The position numbers and the translations under genes were made by a program. The notes beneath the pieces were generated by a model. That model saw only the letters and a program-made list of their open reading frames with translations, was not told where the DNA came from and ran no database searches. From Salsuginibacillus kocurii DSM 18087 (lineage in GTDB: Bacteria > Bacillota > Bacilli > Bacillales > Marinococcaceae), in assembly GCF_000377705.1 (NCBI RefSeq), contig NZ_KB898626.1, forward strand, positions 62,001 to 126,000: 64,000 bases of DNA, in the 5' to 3' direction. Each line of letters begins with the position of its first letter. Position 1 is the stretch's first letter. Shown here piece by piece: positions 7,825 to 17,294 of the stretch.

Positions 7825-8832
7825 TTAGGTTTGATAATAGGTTTTATACCAATCCACAAACTTCTTCAATCCTTCGTCCAGGGTGGTGGTTGGCCTGTAG
7901 CCGATCCGTTCATAGAGCGGATCAATGTCTGCGTATGTCGCTTCCACATCCCCCGGCTGCATCGGCAGGAAGTTTTTCTCCGCTTTCTTCCCTAAATGCT
8001 TCTCCAATGTTTCAATGAAATCAAGCAGACGCACGGGTTGATTGTTACCGATGTTATACACCGCGTACGGCGCATAGCTTGTGGCAGGATCAGCTGCTTC
8101 CCTGTCCCACTCCGGGTTAGGCTCCGGCGGCTTATCCAAGAGTCGCACAATCCCTTCGACAATGTCATCGATATAAGTGAAGTCCCGCATCATATCGCCG
8201 TGATTGTAGACATCGATCGGTTCACCTTTCATAATCTTATCCGCAAACTTGAAATACGCCATATCCGGACGCCCCCAAGGCCCATACACCGTAAAAAAAC
8301 GAAGCCCCGTCGTCGGAACTCCGTACAAATGGCTATATGTATGAGCCATGAGTTCGTTAGACTTTTTCGTGGCCGCGTATAAACTCACCGGATGATCAAC
8401 ACCATCGCTCGTTGAAAACGGCATCGTTACATTCGCGCCGTACACCGAACTAGAAGAGGCATAGATTAAATGCTTCACCTCATGATGACGGCAAGCTTCC
8501 AAGATATTTGTAAAGCCAACTATATTAGATTGGATATAAGCATGCGGATTTTCTAGGCTGTAGCGGACTCCGGCCTGGGCAGCTAAATTGATGACAACAT
8601 CAATATCATGCTTACGGAAAATATTATTCACTGCTTCCTCATCCGCCAAATTCTCTTCATAAAAAGAAAAACCACCGAAGTTTTCTAACTCGCGGAGGCG
8701 TGCTTGTTTCAAAGAAACGTCGTAGTAATCGTTTAGATTGTCGAGGCCGATGACTTCATAATCCATCTGAAGTAAATACTTGGCCGTATTCATGCCGACA
8801 AAACCAGCAATGCCTGTAACTAAAATAGTCAT
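7825..8832 (-). CDS. UDP-glucuronate 4-epimerase (CapI/LspL type SDR)
   Basis: A 335-residue extended short-chain dehydrogenase. The NAD motif is TGIAGFVG. The segment DNLNDYYDVSLKQARL is typical of UDP-GlcA 4-epimerases, the catalytic YxxxK appears in YAATKK, and FFTVYGPWGRPDMA is diagnostic of the CapI/GAE subgroup. It converts UDP-GlcA (from UGD) to UDP-GalA for polymer assembly. Its ATG overlaps the EpsN stop (ATGA), so it is the last gene of the polysaccharide operon. Confidence 0.88.
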   Translation of the reverse strand: MTILVTGIAGFVGMNTAKYLLQMDYEVIGLDNLNDYYDVSLKQARLRELENFGGFSFYEENLADEEAVNNIFRKHDIDVVINLAAQAGVRYSLENPHAYIQSNIVGFTNILEACRHHEVKHLIYASSSSVYGANVTMPFSTSDGVDHPVSLYAATKKSNELMAHTYSHLYGVPTTGLRFFTVYGPWGRPDMAYFKFADKIMKGEPIDVYNHGDMMRDFTYIDDIVEGIVRLLDKPPEPNPEWDREAADPATSYAPYAVYNIGNNQPVRLLDFIETLEKHLGKKAEKNFLPMQPGDVEATYADIDPLYERIGYRPTTTLDEGLKKFVDWYKTYYQT

Positions 8833-9980
8833 GCTTTAACCCCGCTTTTCTGAAAAACACGTTTAACGGTTTCAATAACATATGTCTGTTGTTCTGCTGT
8901 TAAATTTGAACCCGAAGGAAGACATAGCCCTTTTTCAAACAACTCCTCAGCAACACAATGTTCTCCGTGCTTATAATACTTAGCCCCTTCAAAAAGCGGC
9001 TGCATATGCATCGGCTTCCAGACTGGACGCGCTTCAATATTTGCTCTCTCTAAAGCTTCTATAAGTTCGTTTCGACCTATACCAGCTATTTCAGGTTCAA
9101 TTGTTAGCGCAGTCAACCAACGATTGGAACGTCCATAATCCATTTCAGGCATAAACTCAATTCCCGGAAGATGCCCTAACTCTTTTTCATACCGTTTAAA
9201 TACAACCCGTCTAGCTTGAACGCGCTCTTCAATCACTTCCATTTGTCCCCGCCCAATACCAGCGAGCACATTACTTAAGCGGTAGTTATATCCTGCAACT
9301 TCATGTTGATAATGAGGCACTGGCTCCCGGGCTTGTGTTGCCAAATGACGAGCTCGGTTAATTGCTTCTTCATTATTACTAACAAGCATTCCACCACCTG
9401 AAGTGGTGACGATCTTGTTCCCGTTAAAAGAAAAAATGCCAAAATCACCCATAGATCCGGTCAACTTACCTTTATAAGTAGCTCCCAAAGACTCTGCTGC
9501 ATCTTCAATTACAGCCACTCCATATCGGGAAGACAATTCCAATATTGGGTTCATATCTGCGCTCTGGCCATATAAATGAACCACTACTACTGCCTTTGGC
9601 AGTTTGTCCTGTTCAGCTGCTTCTATCAGTGCTTGTTCCAGCGCACGAGGAGACATATTCCAAGATCCTGGCTCAGAGTCAATAAACACCGGTGCGGCTC
9701 CTTGGTATAATACAGGATTAACGCTCGCTACAAATGTTAATGAGGAACAAATAACGGTATCATCGGGACCAACACCTAGTAATTCTAGGGCCAAGTGGAT
9801 GGCTGCTGTCCCTGATGAGACCGCTGCTGTAGCGGTCGCACCTGTATAGTCTATAATGTCTTGCTCAAACTGGTTCACATTATCACCTAATGGAGCAATC
9901 CAATTCGTTTCAAATGCTTGTTGAATATATTTTTGTTCCTCACCGCTCATATGTGGAGTAGATAGAAGGATTTTTTCCAT
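8829..9980 (-). CDS. epsN: PLP-dependent UDP-4-keto-sugar aminotransferase, EpsN/PglE-like
   Basis: A 383-residue DegT/DnrJ/EryC1 family aminotransferase. The PLP-binding Lys is in SFNGNKIVTTSGGG; the cofactor-contacting EDAAESLGA and the N-terminal SSGTAAIHLAL segment are present. In B. subtilis and Campylobacter homologues it aminates UDP-4-keto-6-deoxy-GlcNAc to UDP-bacillosamine. The ATG at 9980 lies 4 bp past the EpsM stop with AAAGGA upstream; a Met four codons earlier has no usable spacing. It clusters with EpsC (dehydratase), EpsM (acetyltransferase) and EpsL (phosphosugar transferase), which supports the diacetylbacillosamine pathway. Confidence 0.88.
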   Translation of the reverse strand: MEKILLSTPHMSGEEQKYIQQAFETNWIAPLGDNVNQFEQDIIDYTGATATAAVSSGTAAIHLALELLGVGPDDTVICSSLTFVASVNPVLYQGAAPVFIDSEPGSWNMSPRALEQALIEAAEQDKLPKAVVVVHLYGQSADMNPILELSSRYGVAVIEDAAESLGATYKGKLTGSMGDFGIFSFNGNKIVTTSGGGMLVSNNEEAINRARHLATQAREPVPHYQHEVAGYNYRLSNVLAGIGRGQMEVIEERVQARRVVFKRYEKELGHLPGIEFMPEMDYGRSNRWLTALTIEPEIAGIGRNELIEALERANIEARPVWKPMHMQPLFEGAKYYKHGEHCVAEELFEKGLCLPSGSNLTAEQQTYVIETVKRVFQKSGVKA

Positions 9981-9984
9981 ATCA

Positions 9985-10617
9985 TCACTCATCCTTTACA
10001 TGATATTTAATCGGCTTTGCTGGTGATCCTACGGCTGTGCAATTCGCTGGCAGATCCCTTGTAACAACCGACCCTGCTCCCACTGTAGTAAACTTCCCTA
10101 TTGTTGTATTAGGAACCATAATTGAACCAGCTCCCAACTGAGCTCCTTCTTCTATAACACTTCCTCCGGTAACTCCTGATTGTGGCGAAATATGTACAAA
10201 GTTTCCTATTTTGCAATCATGTCCTACTGAACTGCTTGTATTAACAATAACATGATTATTAATTACAGTATCGGTATTAACTACAGTATTTGCAATTAAA
10301 ACAGCCCCATAACCAATGCTGGCTGACGGAGAAAGCACTGCCGTTGGATGAACTAAGGTAGCATAGCGTTCATGAGATATCCCTATCTCTTCAAATATTT
10401 CATTTCTAACAATATTGTCTCCAACAGCTAAGTGAAAATATAAAGATTGATCCCGTTCAGCTAGTTCAGGGGCCAACGATATTTCCCCTAAAACTTCATT
10501 AGAGGAGGCATTATCATCTAGCACCCCTTCAAGTCTCCAATCAGGGTGCAGATCAATGATTTCTTTTACTACCTTTGCATGACCACCATTACCTATTAAT
10601 ATAACCTTTTTTTTCAT
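9985..10617 (-). CDS. epsM: Sugar O/N-acetyltransferase, EpsM/PglD-like
   Basis: A 210-residue protein with an N-terminal Rossmann-like substrate domain (ILIGNGGHAKVVKEII) and a left-handed beta-helix of hexapeptide repeats from about residue 100 (SIGYGAVLIANTVV, GNFVHISPQSG, IGKFTTVGAGSVVTRDLP). This is the NeuD/PglD architecture. The catalytic His is in SSVGHDCKIG. It acetylates UDP-bacillosamine at the 4-amino group. Its ATG overlaps the EpsL stop, so the two are translationally coupled. Confidence 0.88.
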   Translation of the reverse strand: MKKKVILIGNGGHAKVVKEIIDLHPDWRLEGVLDDNASSNEVLGEISLAPELAERDQSLYFHLAVGDNIVRNEIFEEIGISHERYATLVHPTAVLSPSASIGYGAVLIANTVVNTDTVINNHVIVNTSSSVGHDCKIGNFVHISPQSGVTGGSVIEEGAQLGAGSIMVPNTTIGKFTTVGAGSVVTRDLPANCTAVGSPAKPIKYHVKDE

Positions 10618-11210
10618 TTAGTTGACCCCTTAAATCGACTGGCACCGACCTTATTACCTTGATCAATATCTTTAGAAGATACTACCTTTTGAATAGTTAG
10701 TAGTATGATTTTCATATCTAATATGAAAGAGCGGTTATCCACATACCACACGTCTAACTCAAACTTTTCTTCCCACGTTATATTATTTCTTCCGTGTACT
10801 TGAGCCCAGCCAGTAATTCCTGGTTTCACCTCATGACGGCGAGCTTGCTCTTCTGTATAAAGTGGGAGATACTCCATTAAGAGCGGTCGTGGCCCCACTA
10901 AACTAAGCTCTCCTTTTATAACATTAAACAGTTGCGGCAGTTCATCTATACTTGTTTTTCGAAGGAGAGAACCTATCTTTGTCAGTCGTTCTTCATTAGA
11001 AAGAAGGTCACCGTTTTCATCTGTTTCATTTGTCATCGTTCGAAACTTATAAACGAAAAACGGACGGCCTTTATAACCAGGTCGTTTTTGTTTAAAAAAT
11101 ATAGGTCTCCCCATTCTAAGAAAAATTAATGTAGAGGCCAGTATAATAATCGACGAAGTAAGCATCAGCATGCTTACAGCAATAAATAGATCAAATCCTC
11201 TTTTAAACAT
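10614..11210 (-). CDS. epsL: Undecaprenyl-phosphate sugar-1-phosphate transferase, EpsL/PglC-like
   Basis: A 198-residue monotopic phosphoglycosyltransferase. One N-terminal membrane segment (FDLFIAVSMLMLTSSIIIL) is followed by the conserved YKFRTM, KTSIDELPQLFNVIKGELSLVGPRP (as two shorter blocks) and the GITGWAQVHGRN signature. It loads the activated sugar-1-P (probably diacetylbacillosamine-P) onto undecaprenyl phosphate at the cytoplasmic face. The ATG at 11210 is chosen because GAGGAA lies 5 nt upstream. It overlaps the preceding gene by 8 bp. Confidence 0.88.
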   Translation of the reverse strand: MFKRGFDLFIAVSMLMLTSSIIILASTLIFLRMGRPIFFKQKRPGYKGRPFFVYKFRTMTNETDENGDLLSNEERLTKIGSLLRKTSIDELPQLFNVIKGELSLVGPRPLLMEYLPLYTEEQARRHEVKPGITGWAQVHGRNNITWEEKFELDVWYVDNRSFILDMKIILLTIQKVVSSKDIDQGNKVGASRFKGSTK

Positions 11211-12486
11211 TTGCTTCCTCATTATTAATATAATTGTTTTTTATAAAGGTAGTTTTTCCCGAGGCAAGTGTAGGTATTTTTTCCATCACTTGAAAATTAA
11301 TATTTGCCTCTTCGCCTAATAATTTTTTATACTCCTTTATTACTCTATATCGGATCTCCTTTACATTCTTGCTTTCTCCTATCTCAACGTTTATTTGATA
11401 CGTTGAATCATTCTCCTGTATAAATTGAAATCTATTTATCTCACTTTGATATTTTATTACTTGATTCACTTTAAAAGGAGATACCACTTGTCCATTTGGT
11501 GTAATTACCCGATCATTACTTCTACCTTGAAGGTCTGTTATTAAACATCCTGCCTCTTCGTTTTTAAATGTAGCGATATCTCCAATATCATAGCGAATTA
11601 ATGGCATTGCAAAAGATGACAAATCGGTAATTACCACCTTACCAATTTCACCCGGTCTCACCTGTTCATTGGTTAGGGGATCCAATACTTCAATAAAGTA
11701 ATTAGAAGAGTTTAAAAGATACTCTCCTTTATTTTTTTCACCGCCAATCACTCCAAGTTCATTAGCTGCATATCGAGCACAGACTTTGCACCCCATTATG
11801 CTTTCTATTTTGTTTCGTGCATTTTCATCTAAAGGCTCCCCAGTAGCTATAACAATTTTTACAGAAGAGTCAGTTTGTAACCCACTGTTTTTATAAACCG
11901 CTAAAGCCATAGCTTCAATTGTAGAAGGATATCCTACTATTACCTTTGTACGTTTTTTATCAAGCACATTAAATGTTTGGTATAAATCAATTTCTTCCAA
12001 GTACTGAGGGTCAATCACACTTTGGTTTTGTAGAATACACTGTAATTTACCTTTTTTATTTATGCTAACCAATGCGTGTTTATCTCCTACTTCAAAGCCA
12101 GTTAGTTGATTAAAATAAATAACTTCTGCAATTCTTCTCATCATTTTTTCTGACTCTACGTAGCGAACAAAGGGCTCTCCAGTGGAACCACTAGTTTTTA
12201 GTGTTTTTAACACTTGGTCTTCGTACTCTTCCGAAAGAAAGTCTTTGTAATTCCGTTTAATTTCAGCTTTGTTTATCACCGGCAACTCTTGAATATCCTC
12301 TATCCCTTTATATCTTTTATAATAGGGGACATGCTCAGTTACATACTTGATCATTGTTTTCAAGTTCTTATATTGCTTTCCTTGATCAAATTCAGTTAGT
12401 TCGTTTTTGATCCTAGATATGTTTGAGTTAATATTTTTATTTAAAATCTTGTCTCTTAAAAAAAAGAGAGACTTCCTCGTATTCAA
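11203..12486 (-). CDS. CapK/PaaK-like adenylate-forming enzyme in the polysaccharide cluster
   Basis: A 427-residue protein of the phenylacetate-CoA ligase/CapK (coenzyme F390 synthetase-like) family. The ATP-binding P-loop TLKTSGSTGEPF, the adenylate-contacting ARYAANELGVIGGE and the hinge region PLIRYDIGD are visible. Relatives recur in capsule and exopolysaccharide operons and may activate a carboxylate that decorates the polymer; the substrate is unknown. Translation starts at TTG (12486) with GGAAGGTG 8 nt upstream. The gene is AT-rich like its upstream neighbours and overlaps EpsL. Confidence 0.8.
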   Translation of the reverse strand: MNTRKSLFFLRDKILNKNINSNISRIKNELTEFDQGKQYKNLKTMIKYVTEHVPYYKRYKGIEDIQELPVINKAEIKRNYKDFLSEEYEDQVLKTLKTSGSTGEPFVRYVESEKMMRRIAEVIYFNQLTGFEVGDKHALVSINKKGKLQCILQNQSVIDPQYLEEIDLYQTFNVLDKKRTKVIVGYPSTIEAMALAVYKNSGLQTDSSVKIVIATGEPLDENARNKIESIMGCKVCARYAANELGVIGGEKNKGEYLLNSSNYFIEVLDPLTNEQVRPGEIGKVVITDLSSFAMPLIRYDIGDIATFKNEEAGCLITDLQGRSNDRVITPNGQVVSPFKVNQVIKYQSEINRFQFIQENDSTYQINVEIGESKNVKEIRYRVIKEYKKLLGEEANINFQVMEKIPTLASGKTTFIKNNYINNEEANV

Positions 12487-12530
12487 ATGCTAGCACCTTC
12501 CTATCTTATTCTAATAATAAAAACCTAGTT

Positions 12531-13757
12531 CTAATGTTCAATAGCTTTTAAAATTCTTTGGTTCACTTTATTACGTTCAAAATATTTTTCCGCTACATGT
12601 TGTGCCAAGTGCCCCTTAAATCTCATTTTTTCTTTTTGATCTTGAATTTGCACTAATAGATTAACTAAACTTTTGGGCTCCCCTTCTTCGACATAGTAAC
12701 CTATTCCTTCATTTTCTACTATATCTTTTGTCCAACCACTTGAATTTACAATAACTGGTTTACCCGCAGCTAATGAATCAAAAAACTTATTAGGTGAGTT
12801 TGTTCTTAATATAGGCACGTTCTGAAATGAGGTAATAGTTATATCAGTTACACTCATAATCAAAGGAATTTTAATCCGAGAAACCTCTCCTACAAATATT
12901 ACGTTGTCTAGTTTATGCTCTTTTACATAGCTTTCAGCCCATTCTTTCTTATTGCCCTCTCCTACCAGTAAAAACAACACCCTATTGTTACCTTTTTCTT
13001 TTAAAAGCTTTGCCGCCTCTAATATATATTCGATTCCATTAGCTGTATTAATCGTTCCCGCATGCGTAACTACAAATTTATTCTCTAAGGAAAAGTCGTT
13101 CATTAGTCTTTCCTGTTCACGTTTTGAAACGCTCTCAGAAAATAAATCTAAGTCACAACTGTTAGGTGCCATAGTAACTTTCTTCTGATCTATTTCCTGA
13201 TGAGAAATCACACCATTCCTCATTCCTGGGGAAAGCGTTACAATATGTGAAGCTTCTTTATAAGTTTTTTTTTCAAACCAACGTAGAAATTTCTTTAATA
13301 CAGGATTTTTTATAACACCCATTTGAATAGGAGCTTCTGGCCATAAATCTCTTACCTCAAACACAAAAGGAACTTTATTGATTTTCTTCATCAGTAGAGC
13401 TGGAAAAGCTATAGTTAGCGGCGTTGAGGTTGCATACACTAAATCATATGTCTTTTTTTGAGCAATCGCTACTTTTGATGATTTATACATAAACGATAGA
13501 AAAGATTTAATCCTTTTAAATGTATTCATCCTTCCAGAATACTCGTTATCAACACTAATAACTTTTATCCCATCGATTTCATACTCTTTGTAAGATTTAA
13601 AAACCCTTACAGGTGTATATTCTTTAAGATGACGATGGCTTGTCAACATTGTTATTTCATGTCCTTGTCGTTTAAAATATTTGGCCATCTCATAGGAACG
13701 AGTACCTTTTGTTCCTATACGTGTTTTAAAATATTGATGGATGTAAAGAATTTTCAA
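12531..13757 (-). CDS. Glycosyltransferase family 4 (WbuB-like)
   Basis: A 408-residue GT-B glycosyltransferase. The N-terminal acceptor domain has YIHQYFKTRIGTKGTRSYEMA, given here as the WbuB-like HQYF...GTRSYE start. The C-terminal nucleotide-sugar domain contains THAGTINTANGIEYILEA and FVGEV, and its GT4 E-x7-E-type region reads FDSLAAGKPVIVN. No transmembrane segments are evident. It adds a sugar to the lipid-linked repeat unit at the cytoplasmic face. Its ATG overlaps the stop of the previous glycosyltransferase gene (ATGA). The specific linkage cannot be told. Confidence 0.85.
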   Translation of the reverse strand: MKILYIHQYFKTRIGTKGTRSYEMAKYFKRQGHEITMLTSHRHLKEYTPVRVFKSYKEYEIDGIKVISVDNEYSGRMNTFKRIKSFLSFMYKSSKVAIAQKKTYDLVYATSTPLTIAFPALLMKKINKVPFVFEVRDLWPEAPIQMGVIKNPVLKKFLRWFEKKTYKEASHIVTLSPGMRNGVISHQEIDQKKVTMAPNSCDLDLFSESVSKREQERLMNDFSLENKFVVTHAGTINTANGIEYILEAAKLLKEKGNNRVLFLLVGEGNKKEWAESYVKEHKLDNVIFVGEVSRIKIPLIMSVTDITITSFQNVPILRTNSPNKFFDSLAAGKPVIVNSSGWTKDIVENEGIGYYVEEGEPKSLVNLLVQIQDQKEKMRFKGHLAQHVAEKYFERNKVNQRILKAIEH

Positions 13758-14869
13758 TTGAATCCCTCACGGTTTAATATTTTTTTATATTCCTTAAGTA
13801 ACTCTTTTCCAATAATATCCCATGTATACTTTTCTTCAATTAATCGTCGTGCATTGAAACCTTTTTCAATTATTTGTTTTGAACTCGACTTTGTGATTTC
13901 TATTAGCTTTTCCCCAATTTGGTTAGGGGAAGAAGAGGTGCTCCAACCTGAGTTTGTATTCTGAACTTCTTCGCTTATATTTGTACCAGGAGTCACCAAG
14001 CATGGAACACCATATGACATAGCTTCCAATACAGCCATAGGGTGACCTTCAAACCGGGAGGTATGGAGGAACACATTAGTTTGCCTCAACACTTTCTCTT
14101 TTTCCTCCTTATATACCGGTCCATGAATATTCACAATTTCCTTCAGACCAAAATCATTGACCATATTTTTCAATATTGATTTGCTGTTATTTATACTAGG
14201 CCCATACAAATTTATTACCGCTCCTCTATTTTTCAAATATTCTCTAGCATGAGCGCAGCTAGAAATCAGCAAATCTAATCCTTTATGATTTAAATCTAAC
14301 CTCCCAATAAAAGTTATATTAAAACGTGCAACTTCTGTATTATTTATCAAAACCTGTGAAGGTAAATTAACTCCATTTCCAACCACAAAATGGCAGTCTG
14401 TCCACTTTGCCACATCCTTTGCTTCGGCCGCATTTAAACAATGGATTGCAGAGGCGTTTTTCACCATTTTATTAAAGAAGGCGAAATTACCAATTTTCTT
14501 TTTTAATGGTTTTTGTTTTTGAGCTCCTTCTGTCATCCCCCCACGTGGCGTTATCACATATGGTATATTCTTTTTAATTGCTTCATTGGCATATTTAAAA
14601 TGAATTGGTAAATATGTACTTTGAAACAATAGTAAATCAGGTTTGTTAAAACCTTTTGGAAATTTGGTCACACTGTTAACTAGGTCACTTTTTTTTAGAG
14701 TAGGTACTTTATTATTCAAACTCAAATTATTAGAACTGTTAACAAATAACAAATTAACTTCTGAATGTCTATATAATACCTCTATCATAGCTGGAACAGA
14801 ATAAGACAAGCCTGTAAATCTACCTGAAAATGGCGAAAAACATATAATATTAAGAGTTTTATTATTCAT
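13754..14869 (-). CDS. Glycosyltransferase family 4
   Basis: A 371-residue GT-B enzyme. The C-terminal domain has FIGRLDLNHKGLDLLI and the GT4 donor-binding EGHPMAVLEAMSYGVPCLVTPG, and the N-terminal domain has TPRGGMTEGA, common among capsule glycosyltransferases. It is AT-rich and in the middle of the polysaccharide operon, ahead of a second GT4. It probably extends the undecaprenyl-linked oligosaccharide; donor and acceptor are unknown. Confidence 0.85.
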   Translation of the reverse strand: MNNKTLNIICFSPFSGRFTGLSYSVPAMIEVLYRHSEVNLLFVNSSNNLSLNNKVPTLKKSDLVNSVTKFPKGFNKPDLLLFQSTYLPIHFKYANEAIKKNIPYVITPRGGMTEGAQKQKPLKKKIGNFAFFNKMVKNASAIHCLNAAEAKDVAKWTDCHFVVGNGVNLPSQVLINNTEVARFNITFIGRLDLNHKGLDLLISSCAHAREYLKNRGAVINLYGPSINNSKSILKNMVNDFGLKEIVNIHGPVYKEEKEKVLRQTNVFLHTSRFEGHPMAVLEAMSYGVPCLVTPGTNISEEVQNTNSGWSTSSSPNQIGEKLIEITKSSSKQIIEKGFNARRLIEEKYTWDIIGKELLKEYKKILNREGFN

Positions 14870-14911
14870 TTTTTCATAACCCCCCTATAAACTATTGTAA
14901 AAACGCCTTCT

Positions 14912-16132
14912 TTAATGGTGATTTTTCCCTCCAAGGCATTCTTGGTTTAAAATTAAAGCCACCAGAAAAAAAAACTCCTTTACTATAAGGTGGTCATTTG
15001 TAAATGAACTAACTAAAAAACCTACCAATGGTATAAATAAACAAGGTTTTTTAGTTAAAGCCTCTCTCTTTAAAGTTAAATAAACCAAAATTCCAAGCAT
15101 AAAAATTAAAATAGTAAACCCAATCACACCATTTTCAATTAATATTTTTAAATAGTGATTATGTACATGATTCATGTTAGAAACATGTATAAATTGATTA
15201 CCTCCTATTCCAATTAGGAAATTTATAACATTATCAAAAATGTAGTATGGACTTTCGCTCCAAATATTTAATCTACCGGAACCTCCACTTTCGATAGCAT
15301 GTCCAACTCTCATACTAAATTGCTCACTAAAATACTCTGTTAAGTCATTTATGCCTCTCACAAAAAGTAATATTATAAAAAAACCAACAGTAAAAATAAC
15401 AAAACTTGTATTCACTTTAGCTTTTTTCAGTGAAGTATTTATGATTAATAGTGTCGCTATCACGGTCATAAAAAAAAAGGCTAACCACGCTCCCCGTGAT
15501 AGAGTCAAAAAAAGACTAGTTACCATATTTAATAATAATAAATTATAAATTGTAAATAATCTCTTATTAGATTGTAGTTTATTAAAGGAAAGAACTATAT
15601 ACCCTAGAAGAATTCCAATAGCCAAATTTAATAAAATAGCATAATTATTAGGATTACCGTAAAATCCTACAGATCGTAAAGTAGCACCCTCGCTTAATGT
15701 TAAATTACTATATCCATTTGCTAAATTCATAATATATGTAAAATTATTTATCAAAGCCACAATACTTACTAAACTCACAAAGGTATAAATTAATATGGAA
15801 AACTTCTTATGAGTATTAAATATGCTTCTAATAATTATAATAATTATTACACCAGCGAAATAATAACTTATTGATATTAAAGAAAGGGATAATTGTTCCG
15901 CATAAAATACATTTACTACATTTACTATTATCAACCCACAAATTAAACCAATAATTAATAAATGATACTTACTAAGTACTATATGTCTTAGTTTTAAACT
16001 TAAGATAATCAAAAAAATTAAAGTTAGCCCTATATCTGAGAAGTAGGAAGGTAACACTCCTCTAAATAAAAACAGAAAGCTGATTATTAAAGCGATTAAC
16101 CATGTACACACATCTTTTTTCTTAATATTCAA
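14912..16132 (-). CDS. Wzy-like polysaccharide polymerase (O-antigen ligase/polymerase family)
   Basis: A polytopic membrane protein of about 406 residues with some 10-12 hydrophobic segments. A periplasmic-side loop carries GGSGRLNIW, and MNHVHNHYLKILIENG is the characteristic Wzy_C-type His-containing motif. It should polymerise lipid-linked repeat units outside the membrane. The TTG at 16132 (AAAGGTG 9 nt upstream) is preferred over an in-frame TTG 12 codons earlier. It is strongly AT-rich relative to flanking housekeeping genes. It is the second Wzy_C-type protein of the window (compare 22115-24358). Confidence 0.8.
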   Translation of the reverse strand: MNIKKKDVCTWLIALIISFLFLFRGVLPSYFSDIGLTLIFLIILSLKLRHIVLSKYHLLIIGLICGLIIVNVVNVFYAEQLSLSLISISYYFAGVIIIIIIRSIFNTHKKFSILIYTFVSLVSIVALINNFTYIMNLANGYSNLTLSEGATLRSVGFYGNPNNYAILLNLAIGILLGYIVLSFNKLQSNKRLFTIYNLLLLNMVTSLFLTLSRGAWLAFFFMTVIATLLIINTSLKKAKVNTSFVIFTVGFFIILLFVRGINDLTEYFSEQFSMRVGHAIESGGSGRLNIWSESPYYIFDNVINFLIGIGGNQFIHVSNMNHVHNHYLKILIENGVIGFTILIFMLGILVYLTLKREALTKKPCLFIPLVGFLVSSFTNDHLIVKEFFFLVALILNQECLGGKNHH

Positions 16133-16184
16133 TATAATAACACCTTTAATATTAGAATAGCTTATCAACTTGAAGTACTTTTTA

Positions 16185-17294
16185 TTAAGTTCTACTAATT
16201 AAAAAATTTTCTAAAAAGTATTTATTTTTAGTGGCAAGGTTAACTAATTCTTCTTTTTTACTATAGTCAATTGCAAATTTACTTTCTGTTACTTTACTCA
16301 AAAAATGAAATAATTTCTCTATGTGCTCTTCTGATAAATTTCCTATATCATAATGACATTCTTCCAGATTAATTTGTTTAAAAAATCTTTTTGTTTTCTG
16401 ATGCTTTGCAATACTAAAAGCGGGAGTATCAAAAGTGTAAGAGGTGATTGCCACATGTAACTTAGAAGTTATAACTGCGTCAATATCCTTTAAAATAGCA
16501 CAAGTGATATGAATGTCTTGATGCCTATAAACTTTAAAGGTATGTATCAACTTCGAACCGACATATTCGATTACTTTTTCTTGAGCTTCAGAGTTTCTTT
16601 TATCAGCAATTAAAACAACTTCTACATCTTCTCTTTCATTGAAAAATTCTATTAGAGAATCCAATAATCTTTTGATAGTAGGATCTTTAATTGAAAAATT
16701 CATATGAAGGCCGATTCTATTTTTTATCGAGCTTGAAGGGCTTAGAAGCCCATGATCTTTTACTTTTATAACATTTTCATCTTTATTTAAAGACAAGACA
16801 ATATCACTTGTTACGTCAAGTTTACTACTTTTAACTCCATAGTGAGTTAAATATTCCATGGATTCTTCATCTCTGACTATAACTCGGGAAGCATTATTGC
16901 ATATTCTTTTGACTTCATGCCTAGTTAATAAATTGCTAATAGGACCAGCACCAACTCCATTGATAATATAAGGACGCTTTTTATAATTAAAGTACTCTGC
17001 AGGTATAGGATGTTTCTTTTTGAAAAAAGCCCCACCCCATTTCATAACTTTAGAATTTGGCTCTCCGAAATACCCTCCCCCGCCATAAATCAACTTATCT
17101 GCCTGTTTTAATGCTTCAAACCCTTTAACATTCCCTGCCCCTATTTGCTCCCTATAAACTTTATGAGCATATGGCATTACTAATTCAAATTCAGTTAACT
17201 TATTAATCCATTGTGATTGAATGTACATCAATAATTCATCCCCAAAATTTTCACCTTGATAGGCTCCATGTAATGCCACCTTCATTTTTTTCAT
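16185..17294 (-). CDS. Polysaccharide pyruvyl transferase family protein
   Basis: A 369-residue member of the PS_pyruv_trans family. The N-terminal HGAYQGENFGDELLM matches the G-x2-N-x-GD-E start of CsaB/WcaK/PssM proteins. YGGGGYFG, the mid-protein IINGVGAGP and IVRDEESMEYL are also characteristic, and the C-terminal TSKLHVAITSY contains the conserved SKLH block. It transfers pyruvate from PEP as a ketal onto a polymer sugar. Pyruvylated wall polymer is what SLH domains bind, and several SLH proteins are encoded nearby, so a CsaB-like role is possible but unproven. Start ATG 17294 has AGGAGAG 8 nt upstream and overlaps the flippase stop. Confidence 0.83.
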   Translation of the reverse strand: MKKMKVALHGAYQGENFGDELLMYIQSQWINKLTEFELVMPYAHKVYREQIGAGNVKGFEALKQADKLIYGGGGYFGEPNSKVMKWGGAFFKKKHPIPAEYFNYKKRPYIINGVGAGPISNLLTRHEVKRICNNASRVIVRDEESMEYLTHYGVKSSKLDVTSDIVLSLNKDENVIKVKDHGLLSPSSSIKNRIGLHMNFSIKDPTIKRLLDSLIEFFNEREDVEVVLIADKRNSEAQEKVIEYVGSKLIHTFKVYRHQDIHITCAILKDIDAVITSKLHVAITSYTFDTPAFSIAKHQKTKRFFKQINLEECHYDIGNLSEEHIEKLFHFLSKVTESKFAIDYSKKEELVNLATKNKYFLENFLISRT

